Positions 25,377 to 34,593 of a DNA stretch of 64,000 nt are shown here, piece by piece. The position numbers and the translations under genes are program-made. Where the stretch lies: the NCBI RefSeq assembly GCF_000300335.1, contig NZ_AMRM01000026.1, positions 1 to 64,000 of the forward strand. Reading direction: 5' to 3'. Position 1 is the first letter of the stretch, and the number at the start of each line of letters is the position of its first letter. This DNA comes from Nitratireductor pacificus pht-3B (GTDB taxonomy: Bacteria > Pseudomonadota > Alphaproteobacteria > Rhizobiales > Rhizobiaceae). The notes beneath the pieces are model-generated. The model saw nothing but the letters and a program-made list of their open reading frames with translations, had not been told where the DNA came from and made no database searches.

Positions 25377-27833
25377 ATGATACGTCTGATCGGTTACTTT
25401 TTTGGCGTCGGCATCGTGCTCGCCTTGCTCGTGGCGGCAGGCCTCGCGATCTATGTCGGCGATCTGACCAAGGATCTGCCTGACTACGAGGTTCTCGCAA
25501 AGTACGAACCACCGGTAACCACCCGTGTCCACGCCGCCGATGGCGAGCTGATGGCCGAGTTTGCGCGCGAACGGCGCCTGTATCTGCCGATCCAGGCCAT
25601 TCCGGACCGCATCAAGGCGGCGTTCCTCTCGGCAGAAGACAAGAATTTCTACACGCATCCCGGCGTCGACGTGACGGGCCTGGTGCGTGCCGTCGTGACC
25701 AATGTGCGCAATGTGGGTTCGGGTCGCCGGCCGGTCGGCGCATCGACGATCACCCAGCAGGTGGCGAAGAACTTTCTGCTGACCTCGGATCAGACGATAC
25801 AGCGGAAGATCAAGGAGATGATTCTGTCTTTCCGCATCGAGCAGGCCTATTCGAAGGATCGCATTCTCGAACTCTATCTGAACGAGATCTTCTTCGGTCT
25901 CGGCTCCTACGGCATCGCCGGGGCTGCGCTGACCTATTACGACAAGTCGGTCAACGAGCTGACGCTGGCCGAGGCCGCTTATCTCGCCGCCTTGCCGAAG
26001 GGACCGTCCAACTATCATCCGTTCCGCAACACGGAGCGGGCGATCGAGCGGCGCGACTGGGTGATCGACCAGATGGTGGCCAACGGCTATGCGAGCGCCG
26101 AGGAAGGCGCGAAAGCCAAGGCGACCGGGCTCGACGTCAGCCCGCGGCGCCGTGGCGGCTACCTGTTCGCCGGCGAATATTTTACCGAGGAAGTCCGCCG
26201 CGACATCATCTCGCGCTATGGCGAGGACGCGCTCTACGAGGGCGGCCTGTCGGTGCGCACCACGCTTGATCCCAAGCTGCAGCTCCATGCACGCAAGGCG
26301 CTCCAGAACGGATTGCTGCGCTACGATACGCTGCGCGGGTTCCGCGGGCCCGTCACCCAGATCGACATCTCGGGCGACTGGGGCGCGCCTCTCGGCGAGG
26401 TCGAGGGCCTGAGCGACGTGCCGGAATGGCAGCTGGCGGTCGTCCTCGGCGCCGAGGATGGCATGGTGTCGATCGGCCTGCAGCCGGAGCGGGAAGTGTC
26501 CGGCGCGCTCGCCGAGACGCGCGAGACCGGCACCATCGCCGTCGACGACATGCAGTGGGCGATGCGCCACGTGGTCGATGGCAAGCGCGTCAAGGCCGGC
26601 GCGCCTTCGGAGGTGCTGAAGCCGGGCGATGTGGTGTTCGTGCAGAAGAAGCCCGATACCGAACGGTCCTGGGAGCTGCGCCAGGTGCCGCAGATCGAGG
26701 GCGCGCTGGTGGCGATGGACCCGCATACCGGGCGTGTCCTGGCCATGGTCGGCGGCTTTTCCTATGCCGGGTCCCAGTTCAACCGCGCGACGCAGGCCTA
26801 TCGCCAGCCCGGCTCTGCCTTCAAGCCGATCGTCTATGCCGCGGCGCTCGACAATGGCTATACGCCGGCATCCGTGGTGCTCGACGCGCCGATCTCGATC
26901 CAGGTCGGGAACGACGTCTGGGAGCCCAAGAACTATGGCGGGAAATCCGCCGGCCCCTCCACGCTGCGCGCCGGCATCGAGCGGTCGCGAAACCTGATGA
27001 CCGTGCGGCTGGCCAAGGACATGGGCATGACGCTGGTCGCCGACTATGCGGAGCATTTCGGCATCTACGACAAGATGCTTCCGGTGCTCGCCATGTCGCT
27101 GGGTTCGGGCGAGACCACCGTCATGCGCATGGTTTCGGCCTATGCGGTGATGGCCAATGGCGGCAAGCAGATCGTTCCCTCGCTGATCGACCGCATCCAG
27201 GACCGCTACGGCAAGACCGTCTACAAGCACGACCGGCGCGAATGCGACGGCTGCGTGGCGACAGAGTGGAACGGCCAGGCCGAGCCGGAGGTGATCAACG
27301 ATCGCGAGCAGGTGCTCGACCCGATGACGGCCTATCAGATCACCTCGATGATGCAGGGCGTGGTGCAGCGCGGCACGGCGGTGACGGTCGCCGAACTCGG
27401 CCGACCGATCGCCGGCAAGACCGGAACCACCAATGACGAGAAGGACGCCTGGTTCATGGGCTACACGCCCGACCTCGTGGTCGGCGTGTTCATGGGATAC
27501 GACACGCCCACGCCGATGGGACGCGGCTCCACGGGCGGCGGCTTGGCCGCGCCGATCTTCAAGGAATTCATGGCTTCGGCGCTGAAGGAGATGCGTCCCG
27601 TCGACTTCCAGGTGCCAGAAGGCATGAAGCTCATCCCCATCGATCGCAAGACCGGCATGCACGCGCAGGCGGGCCAGCCGGGCGTGATCATGGAAGCCTT
27701 CAAGCCGGGAACGGGGCCAGCCGACAGCTACTGGGTGATCGGCATGGAAGACCTCGAGGGTGCGGGGCGGATCAAGACGATCTCGCCGCAGGCCAATCGG
27801 GCCGTGAACTCGGGCGCCGGCGGTCTTTATTGA
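25377..27833 (+). CDS. mrcA: penicillin-binding protein 1A (class A, bifunctional)
   Basis: An 818-residue class A PBP. ATG at 25377 follows GGAGCGGG. One N-terminal membrane helix (IGYFFGVGIVLALLVAAGLAI) anchors it. Glycosyltransferase motifs: AEDKNFYTHPGVD, GASTITQQVAKNF, KIKEMILSFRIE and a further EAAYLAALPKGPS. An OB-like region follows around residues 315-430. Transpeptidase motifs: the catalytic serine in GSAFKPIVY near residue 479, SRN near 540 and KTGTT near 681. It polymerises and cross-links peptidoglycan. The amidase just upstream on the same strand remodels the same polymer. Confidence 0.97.
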   Translation: MIRLIGYFFGVGIVLALLVAAGLAIYVGDLTKDLPDYEVLAKYEPPVTTRVHAADGELMAEFARERRLYLPIQAIPDRIKAAFLSAEDKNFYTHPGVDVTGLVRAVVTNVRNVGSGRRPVGASTITQQVAKNFLLTSDQTIQRKIKEMILSFRIEQAYSKDRILELYLNEIFFGLGSYGIAGAALTYYDKSVNELTLAEAAYLAALPKGPSNYHPFRNTERAIERRDWVIDQMVANGYASAEEGAKAKATGLDVSPRRRGGYLFAGEYFTEEVRRDIISRYGEDALYEGGLSVRTTLDPKLQLHARKALQNGLLRYDTLRGFRGPVTQIDISGDWGAPLGEVEGLSDVPEWQLAVVLGAEDGMVSIGLQPEREVSGALAETRETGTIAVDDMQWAMRHVVDGKRVKAGAPSEVLKPGDVVFVQKKPDTERSWELRQVPQIEGALVAMDPHTGRVLAMVGGFSYAGSQFNRATQAYRQPGSAFKPIVYAAALDNGYTPASVVLDAPISIQVGNDVWEPKNYGGKSAGPSTLRAGIERSRNLMTVRLAKDMGMTLVADYAEHFGIYDKMLPVLAMSLGSGETTVMRMVSAYAVMANGGKQIVPSLIDRIQDRYGKTVYKHDRRECDGCVATEWNGQAEPEVINDREQVLDPMTAYQITSMMQGVVQRGTAVTVAELGRPIAGKTGTTNDEKDAWFMGYTPDLVVGVFMGYDTPTPMGRGSTGGGLAAPIFKEFMASALKEMRPVDFQVPEGMKLIPIDRKTGMHAQAGQPGVIMEAFKPGTGPADSYWVIGMEDLEGAGRIKTISPQANRAVNSGAGGLY

Positions 27834-27920
27834 ACGACCTGGGTATCAGACGGCATGCCGGCTTTACACGGGCGGGCATGCTCCATATGTTCCGCTGCGA
27901 TTCAGGGCAAAAGCCGACCT

Positions 27921-28018
27921 GGATCGCCGGGCGTCCCTCCGGACGCACAAGGGACGATCCAAACCATCAACGGAGCATCGGAATAACCGCAAACTGGATT
28001 CCATTTTTCGGTCCGATG
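27921..28018 (-). repeat. 98-nt two-hairpin intergenic repeat, copy A
   Basis: Read on the minus strand: stem CATCGGA/TCCGATG (28012-28018 with 27976-27982), then an outer stem GGATCG/CGATCC (27955-27960 with 27921-27926) enclosing a stem around a GGAG loop. It fills most of the mrcA-prfB gap. Copies B (43535) and C (58154) share length and architecture. Confidence 0.75.
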
Positions 28019-28051
28019 CTCTCGCCAATCCATCCGGGGTGTTGATCTGCC

Positions 28052-29180
28052 ATGCGTGCGGAAACCGAAAATCTTGTCGACGAAATCAAGCAGGCCATAA
28101 GCCTGCTGAGGAGGCATCTTTGACTGGGATGCTGCGGTAAAACGACTCGACTATCTCAACGCGCGCGCCGAGGAAGCCGACCTGTGGAACGATCCGCAGG
28201 AGGCTCAGAAGCTGATGCGCGAGCGACAGACGCTGGATGAGAGCATCAGCGGCGTTCGGTCGCTGACCGCCGCGGTCGAGGACAATACGGGCCTGATCGA
28301 GCTTGGCGAGGAAGAAGGCGACGAGAGCGTCGTTTCCGAGGCCGAGGCGGCGCTGAAGGCGTTGCGCGACGAGGTCGCTGCCCGCCAGGTGGAGACCCTG
28401 CTCTCCGGCGAGGCCGACGGCAATGACGCCTATCTGGAAGTGCATGCCGGAGCCGGAGGCACGGAAAGCCAGGACTGGGCGCAGATGCTTCTGCGCATGT
28501 ACACCCGCTGGGCCGAGCGTCGCGGCATGAAGGTCGAGGTCCTGGAACTGCATGACGGGGAAGAAGCCGGCATCAAGTCGGCGACCCTGCTCGTCAAGGG
28601 CCGCAACGCGTATGGCTGGCTGAAGACGGAATCGGGCGTGCACCGGCTGGTACGCATCTCGCCCTTCGACAGCAATGCGCGGCGCCACACGTCGTTCTCC
28701 AGCGCCTGGGTCTATCCGGTCATCGACGAGACGATCGAGATCGACATTCCCGATTCCGAGGTGCGCATCGACACCTATCGGGCGTCAGGTGCGGGCGGAC
28801 AGCACGTCAACACGACGGATTCGGCGGTGCGCATCACGCATATTCCGACGAACATCGTCGTGCAGTGCCAGAAGGAACGCTCGCAGCACAAGAACCGGGC
28901 GACCGCCTGGGACATGCTGCGCGCCCGCCTGTACGAGCACGAGCTGAAGAAGCGCGAAGACGCGGCGAGCGCCACCGAGGCCGCCAAGACCGATATCGGC
29001 TGGGGGCATCAGATCCGCTCCTACGTGCTGCAGCCCTACCAGCTGGTGAAGGATCTGCGCACGGGCGTCGAGAGCACCAGCCCTCAGGATGTGCTTGACG
29101 GAGCGCTCGACCCGTTCATGGAAGCCTCGCTCTCGCAGCGCGTCCATGGCGATGCGCCGGAAGTCGAGGATCTGGCCTGA
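28052..29180 (+). CDS. prfB: peptide chain release factor 2, with programmed +1 frameshift
   Basis: RF2 terminates translation at UGA and UAA codons. ATG at 28052 opens 23 codons that end at an in-frame TGA (28121-28123). Reading resumes in the +1 frame from 28122 and runs to 29180, for about 375 residues in all. The junction is LRRHL then DWDAAVKRL, which lines up with the E. coli junction. The tripeptide discriminator SPF (ISPFDSNA) and the GGQ catalytic motif ([10 protein letters not shown]) are both present, marking RF2 and not RF1. It is placed after a 98-nt repeat and faces the M23 peptidase gene. Confidence 0.95.
28109..28124 (+). promoter_or_regulatory. programmed +1 frameshift site of prfB
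   Basis: AGGAGG at 28109-28114 acts as an internal Shine-Dalgarno-like sequence three bases before CTT TGA C (28118-28124). The ribosome slips from CTT into the next frame when RF2 is scarce, reading past the UGA. Layout and spacing match the conserved RF2 autoregulation cassette. Confidence 0.93.
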
Positions 29181-29211
29181 GCGATCCGCGGCAGGTCTTC
29201 CGCCTTGCCGG

Positions 29212-30510
29212 TCAGGAGCCGCCGTTCTTCAGATATTGCGCGACCTTCCTGCCGGCGGTCAGGAAACGGGTCGGGTTCACCGCGGCGCCCGACTTGCGGA
29301 CTTCATAGTGAAGATGCGGCCCCGTCGAGCGGCCGCTGGAGCCAACCTTGCCGACCGGGGTGCCTGAGGTCACGTCCTGTCCTTCCTGGACCAGGATCTT
29401 GCTCATATGGGCGTAGCGGCTGGTCAGGCCGTTGCCGTGGTCGATCTCGACCATGCGGCCGTAACCACCATTCCAGCCGGCCTTGACGACCCGGCCGGCA
29501 CCGGTCGCCCGGACGGAGGTTCCGCGCGGCGCGCGAAAGTCTATGCCCGAGTGATGCGCGAGGCGGCCGAGAAACGGGTCGCGCCGCGTGCCGAAGCTGC
29601 TCGATACCTGGGTGCCGGGCGCGGGATTTGCGATCGGCATCCGCAGCGCCTGGCGCTTGACTTCGCCAAGCTGCGTCAGCGCATCGTCGAGTTCGCGCAC
29701 TTCGTCCTCGAACATCTGCGCTCCGGTGGACACGACCAGGGGACCGCCGACATCCTGTTCGCCATAGCTCGCCGCGACCGTGATGCCCGCGCCCTCCAGC
29801 GCCTCGGCGATGGCGCCGGCGGTTTCATAGGCGTTTTCCGCCAGCGACTTGACGTTGTCGATCTGCTCGTTCTCGATCGACTTGAGCGCCCGGTTGAGTT
29901 TTACGAAAAGCTGATCGGCCCGGTCGGCGGCGGACTGGGCTTCGGCGCCGCCGCTGGTCTGCGCGCGCAGCGGCCAGGGCACGTTTCTGCCGGGGGCGGC
30001 GGCGAAGGCCGATGCGCCGATGCTTCCGGTGGCGGTGGGATCGAGAACCGGCGCCTCGGCCTTGACCTGCGGCCGTGGCGAGGGCGTCGGCGGAGCCTTG
30101 CCCGCACCGCCGCCGCCAAAACGCTCCAGAACCGGCGCGAGGCGGCTCTGCCGTTCGGTCAGCTGGTCCTGCCTGGCGATCAGTTCGCCGACCTTCTCCT
30201 GCATGAACTGCTGGTCGAGAAGCTGCCGGCTGGTGATCCTGTCGACCTGGGCGCGCAGCGCCGAAATGCGGTCCTCATAGGCCTGCTGCATGCGGGCCTG
30301 ACGCGCCATGGCGCCGCCGATCAGGTCGTCGCGCAGGACCAAATAGGTCGTCGCCAGCAGATAACCGATCGCCAGCGCGGCGAGCGCCGATCCCAGAGTC
30401 GCCGCGAGCCAGGGCCTGATGGTGAAATGGCGGATCTCATCGCCCCGCGCGATGATGATCGTGTGGGGTTCCTTGCGCCTGCCGAAGACCGCTGTTTGCT
30501 GCAAGTTCAT
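29212..30510 (-). CDS. M23 family metallopeptidase (cell-wall endopeptidase)
   Basis: A 432-residue protein with a short cytosolic tail, one membrane helix (LAATLGSALAALAIGYLLATTYLVL) and a periplasmic coiled-coil region (about residues 75-130, RQARMQQAYEDRISALRAQ). The LytM/M23 domain is at the end: HHSGIDFRAPRGTSV with zinc His and Asp, GNGLTSRYAHM and GPHLHYEVRKSG. It resembles coiled-coil M23 proteins that cleave or regulate cleavage of peptidoglycan cross-links. ATG at 30510 is preferred to the TTG next to it. The next minus-strand gene upstream is bcp. Confidence 0.93.
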   Translation of the reverse strand: MNLQQTAVFGRRKEPHTIIIARGDEIRHFTIRPWLAATLGSALAALAIGYLLATTYLVLRDDLIGGAMARQARMQQAYEDRISALRAQVDRITSRQLLDQQFMQEKVGELIARQDQLTERQSRLAPVLERFGGGGAGKAPPTPSPRPQVKAEAPVLDPTATGSIGASAFAAAPGRNVPWPLRAQTSGGAEAQSAADRADQLFVKLNRALKSIENEQIDNVKSLAENAYETAGAIAEALEGAGITVAASYGEQDVGGPLVVSTGAQMFEDEVRELDDALTQLGEVKRQALRMPIANPAPGTQVSSSFGTRRDPFLGRLAHHSGIDFRAPRGTSVRATGAGRVVKAGWNGGYGRMVEIDHGNGLTSRYAHMSKILVQEGQDVTSGTPVGKVGSSGRSTGPHLHYEVRKSGAAVNPTRFLTAGRKVAQYLKNGGS

Positions 30511-30638
30511 CAAATGCCCAAGCTTCTGTTGAGAGGAGCAGAGTTCGGGGCTGATTACACTTGGTTAGGGTTAATAAAGATTTTCGCGAACAGCAGTCTT
30601 GATGCGACAGGCTGGGCCATTCCTGCAAATAATGGCGC

Positions 30639-31118
30639 TCAGCCGGACTTGCCGAGCGCTGCAGTGGCATCGAGGACCGCCTGCGCATGGCCCGGCACCT
30701 TCACCTTGCGCCAGACCTCGGCGATTCGCCCCGTGGCGTCGATCAGGAAGGTTGAGCGCTCGACGCCCATATATTTGCGCCCATACATGCTTTTCTCCAC
30801 CCAGACGCCGTAGGCCTGGAGGGTTTCCTTCTCCTGGTCGGAGACCAGGTCGACGGTGAGTTCATGCTTGGCCTTGAACTTGTCATGGCTTTTCGGGCTG
30901 TCGGGGGACATGCCGAGCACGACGGCGCCATGCTTCTCGAATTCCGGCCTCAGCGCGGAGAAATCGATCGCCTCGGCGGTGCAGCCGCTGGTGTCGTCCT
31001 TGGGGTAGAAAAAGAGGACGACCGGCTTGCCGCGCAGGTCGGACAGTTTCAGTTCACCGCCGCCATCGCGCGGCAGGGCAAAGTCAGGTGCTTCGCTTCC
31101 TTTGACGGGTTCGGTCAT
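30639..31118 (-). CDS. bcp: thioredoxin-dependent thiol peroxidase, BCP type
   Basis: A 159-residue peroxiredoxin that reduces peroxides in the cytosol. The peroxidatic cysteine is residue 46 in YPKDDTSGCTAEA, which satisfies the PxxxTxxC pattern; the family usually has TPGC, here TSGC. No second cysteine is present in the protein, so it has no resolving cysteine and would act as a 1-Cys enzyme with thioredoxin or another thiol as reductant. The catalytic arginine is in GVERSTFLID. It is divergent from the large AsmA-like gene. Confidence 0.94.
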   Translation of the reverse strand: MTEPVKGSEAPDFALPRDGGGELKLSDLRGKPVVLFFYPKDDTSGCTAEAIDFSALRPEFEKHGAVVLGMSPDSPKSHDKFKAKHELTVDLVSDQEKETLQAYGVWVEKSMYGRKYMGVERSTFLIDATGRIAEVWRKVKVPGHAQAVLDATAALGKSG

Positions 31119-31312
31119 TTTCTTTCCCCTGTTGGTGGATAGGCGATTGGGGGGAGAGATATAATGATGCCCATGGATTCGTCCATGGCTGCTGTGGATT
31201 GAATGGAACGGGTGTGGATCGACAAGGCGCTCATCACAGAAAGGTGCGGTTCCGGCGCGGAGACATAGCGGCCCTAGAAACTTATCCGTCGTCCGAGGGA
31301 CGCGCGCGAAAC

Positions 31313-34300
31313 ATGCTGCGCCGTTCCATCTATCTGCGCTGGCTGCGCCGTTCGATGGCCGTCATTGTCGGCGTGGGTACCCTGATCGTCCTCCTGGCCG
31401 TCGCCGTCCAGTTCATCGGTGCGGGCGCGATCGGCCAGGAACGGCTGCGGGCCGAGGCGGAACGTGCGCTGACGGCGCTGGCCGGGTTCGAAGTCCGCAC
31501 CGAGATGGATGCCCTGCGTCTCGTCCTGAGCGACAGGAGCCTTGTGGCGCTGGAAGTCAGCAATCTGCATCTCAGCCGCGCGGGCACCGGCGACAGCCTC
31601 ATCGATGCCGACAAGCTGCGCTTCGGCTTCAAGCTTCTGCCGCTTCTGGGCGGGCGCATCGAGATCGGCAGCGCCGAAATCGTCGGCGCGCGTGTCCAGA
31701 TCGGGCAGCTTGCCGCCGCGACGTCGCGGGGAACGGAAAAGGCCCCCTGGAACCACACGGTCGCGCCGGATGCCCTTCGGCAGGAAGTCTTCGACGGGTT
31801 GCGAACGGCCTACGCGTTGAGCGCGCGGACGGGAACGCGCTTCATCACGCTGCGCGACGTGGCGTTCGTGCCGGATGATGAGGCAAAGGACCCCGTGCGG
31901 TTCGATCTCCGGGCGTCCCTGGCGCCGGCCGGCAAGCTGGAGTTCAGCGGCAGCGCGACGGTCGGCACACGGGTCGTCTCCCTGTCCGGCCAGGCGCTGC
32001 GTCCGGTCAAGGACGGGCCGATCAAGGCGTTCTCGACCGAAATCGGCCTGCAGCAGGGCGGGGTGCTCGGGGTATTGAAACCCGCCGAGGCGGAGCTCTC
32101 CGGCGAAACCAGCCTGATCGGTGCGCTGAGCGTTGCGCTTACGGGCGCGGAAACACAGATCGGCGTCGGGCAGCTCGCGCTGGACATGCGTTTCGAGGAC
32201 GCGGCTGTCGATCTCGGCGAGGATGGCGTCCTGTCGGCGACCGGTCGGATCGAGGCGAGCATCGATTCGGGGGCGGACGTCATCGCCATCCGCCAGGCCG
32301 ATTTGTCGGTCGGCCGTTCGGTTTTCTCGTTCGTGGGCGCCGTTGCCCAGCAGGATGACGCCGAGGGCTATCGCTTCGACCTGACGAGCCGGGAGGCGAG
32401 CGTTGCGCCGCAGGATTCGCCCGAAGCCCAGGTTCCTTTCGGGGCCCGCATAGAGGGGCGCATCGAACCGGATGCCGGACGCATTGTCGCCGACGCCATC
32501 CGCATCGTGACCGCCTCCGGCCAGATATCGGCGAGCGCGGCGGTGACGCTGGAGGCCGGGAAGTCTCCCGGCCTGTCGCTCGCCGTTTATGCGAGCGGCT
32601 TGCCGACCAGCGAGGTTAAGCAGTTCTGGCCGTGGTTCGCCGCGCCCGGAGCCCGCAACTGGGTGCTCAGCAATCTGTTCGGCGGCAGGGTCGAGGAAGG
32701 CAATCTCAGGCTGCGCGTTCCGCCCGGCCGGCTCGGTGACGGCAACCCGCTGAACAATGAGGAGGTCAGCGGAGAGTTCAGCGTCGCCAGTGCCCGCTTC
32801 GATGTGGCCGGTCGCATCCCGCCGGTCCGCGACGCCGAGGGAACGATCCGCTTCCAGGGGGCGGACGTCGACATCTCGATCGGGTCGGGAACGATCTACA
32901 TGCCGAGCGGACGCAGCGTCGCCGCGCATGACGGGACGCTGACGATCCGCGACGCGCATATCCGCCCGCGCATCGGCAAGCTGGAGATCGACCTGAAAGG
33001 CGAGGCGCCCGGCGTCGTCGAGCTCGCATCCTACGAGCCGATCGACGTGTCGGATGTCATCGATCTCGCGCCCGACGACGTCTCCGGACAGGTGACGGGC
33101 CATGTCTCGGCGGACATACCGCTCAGCGACGGGATACCGCGCGACATGCTGCGCTGGCGCGTCGCGCTCGACTACGACGACCTGACGATCAACAAGCCCA
33201 TCGACGGGCAGGCCGTTGCCAACGCCAAGGGACGCGTTCTGATCGAACCGGAACGCGCGGAGATTTCCGCAACGGCGAACCTGAATGGCATTCCCGCGAA
33301 GATGCAGGTGGTGGAGCCGCTCGGCGGGTCGGACGAGCCGCGGGTGCGCGACATCGTGATGACCTTCGACGACAAGGCCCGCCGGCGCCTGTTGCCCGGT
33401 CTGGACGATATTCTTGCCGGCCCGACGGAGGTGAGCTACGCGGTGCTCGAGGGAGGGCGGAAGAAGATCTCCGTCAAGCTCGACGGGGCCACGCTGGCGT
33501 TGCCGTGGCTGAACTGGAGCAAGGGCAGGGGGATCCCGGCCACGGCGTCCTTCATCCTCGACGAAGAAGAGGATGGGACGACGTTGCGCGACTTCGTCCT
33601 GAAGGGCGCAACCTTCGGCGTGCAGGGCCTTCTGACGCTCCGCAAGGGCGCTCTCGCCAGCGCCCGCTTCGAAAACGCGCGCCTCAACCGCGGCGACGAT
33701 TTCTCCGCGACGATCGAGCGTGCGGCAAACGGCTATGCGATCTCCGTTCGCGGGGCGGCGCTCGACGCGCGCTCCGTGATCAAGCGCTATCTCGACACAA
33801 GCAAGGTTGCCGGCGGCGCTGGCGAAGGCGGCGACGCGACCGCGATCACGCTCGATGCGCGGCTTGCCCGTTTGTCGGGGTTCGATGGCGAGACGTTGCG
33901 GGATGTAACGCTGCGTTACGCTGACGACGGACGCAACGCCGGCACGCTCGAAGCAAAGGCGACGACCCGCAATGGCGGCAGCCTGACACTGTCGCGCGGC
34001 AAGGGCGGCATCGACGCCCGTTCTTCGGATGCCGGCGCCGTCATGCGTTTCATCGATTTCTACCCGAACATGGAGGGCGGCCAGATGCGCGTCGCCCTGC
34101 AGGAGGACCGTTCGGGAGCGCTTACCGGCACCATCGCCGCGCAGGAGTTCTTCGTCGTCAACGAACCGCGTCTGCGCTCCCTGGTCGCCGCGGGCGAGAC
34201 CGAGGGCGAGGCAGGGACCGTGGATGCCATGCGCGTCCACTTCGAACGCGGCTTCGCCAATATCCGCAAGGGGATGGGCAGCCTTGAACTGCGCGATGGC

Positions 34301-34579
34301 GTGCTGCGCGGGCCGCTCATCGGCACCACGTTTCAGGGCACGCTTTTCGACGCGAAAGACAACATCTCGATCACCGGCACCTTCATGCCGCTTTACGGTC
34401 TCAATCGCATCTTCGGCGAAATCCCGCTGTTCGGCGGGATTCTCGGCAATGGCCGCGACCGGGGCCTGATCGGCATCACCTACCGGCTGTTCGGCAAGCT
34501 GGAACGGCCGGAACTGGAGGTCAATCCGATCTCGGCCATCGCGCCGGGCATTTTCAGGCAGATCTTCGAGTTTCGCTGA
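31313..34579 (+). CDS. large AsmA-like/DUF3971 envelope protein
   Basis: About 1088 residues from ATG 31313. The start has a basic patch (LRRSIYLRWLRRSMAVIV) and one membrane helix (VGVGTLIVLLAVAVQFIGAGA); the rest is predicted periplasmic beta-rich repeat structure. Near the end a GTFMPLYGLNRIFGEIPLFGG segment and an ITYRLFGKLERPELEVNP end match the AsmA_2/DUF3971 C-terminal block. By analogy with YhdP/TamB-like proteins it may bridge inner and outer membrane and move phospholipid; this is family inference. An earlier start at 31199 lacks family support. Confidence 0.87.
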   Translation: MLRRSIYLRWLRRSMAVIVGVGTLIVLLAVAVQFIGAGAIGQERLRAEAERALTALAGFEVRTEMDALRLVLSDRSLVALEVSNLHLSRAGTGDSLIDADKLRFGFKLLPLLGGRIEIGSAEIVGARVQIGQLAAATSRGTEKAPWNHTVAPDALRQEVFDGLRTAYALSARTGTRFITLRDVAFVPDDEAKDPVRFDLRASLAPAGKLEFSGSATVGTRVVSLSGQALRPVKDGPIKAFSTEIGLQQGGVLGVLKPAEAELSGETSLIGALSVALTGAETQIGVGQLALDMRFEDAAVDLGEDGVLSATGRIEASIDSGADVIAIRQADLSVGRSVFSFVGAVAQQDDAEGYRFDLTSREASVAPQDSPEAQVPFGARIEGRIEPDAGRIVADAIRIVTASGQISASAAVTLEAGKSPGLSLAVYASGLPTSEVKQFWPWFAAPGARNWVLSNLFGGRVEEGNLRLRVPPGRLGDGNPLNNEEVSGEFSVASARFDVAGRIPPVRDAEGTIRFQGADVDISIGSGTIYMPSGRSVAAHDGTLTIRDAHIRPRIGKLEIDLKGEAPGVVELASYEPIDVSDVIDLAPDDVSGQVTGHVSADIPLSDGIPRDMLRWRVALDYDDLTINKPIDGQAVANAKGRVLIEPERAEISATANLNGIPAKMQVVEPLGGSDEPRVRDIVMTFDDKARRRLLPGLDDILAGPTEVSYAVLEGGRKKISVKLDGATLALPWLNWSKGRGIPATASFILDEEEDGTTLRDFVLKGATFGVQGLLTLRKGALASARFENARLNRGDDFSATIERAANGYAISVRGAALDARSVIKRYLDTSKVAGGAGEGGDATAITLDARLARLSGFDGETLRDVTLRYADDGRNAGTLEAKATTRNGGSLTLSRGKGGIDARSSDAGAVMRFIDFYPNMEGGQMRVALQEDRSGALTGTIAAQEFFVVNEPRLRSLVAAGETEGEAGTVDAMRVHFERGFANIRKGMGSLELRDGVLRGPLIGTTFQGTLFDAKDNISITGTFMPLYGLNRIFGEIPLFGGILGNGRDRGLIGITYRLFGKLERPELEVNPISAIAPGIFRQIFEFR

Positions 34580-34593
34580 ACGCCGGCGGGCGG

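Noticed and set aside
23766-27662. A very long open frame (about 1300 codons) on the minus strand opposite the amidase and PBP1A genes.
   Set aside because: It lies entirely antisense to two well-supported genes, is rich in His, Arg and Gln from GC-rich shadow reading, and shows no known domain.
31274-34240. A 988-codon minus-strand frame opposite the AsmA-like gene.
   Set aside because: Shadow of a high-GC gene; no signal, motif or ribosome-binding site supports it.
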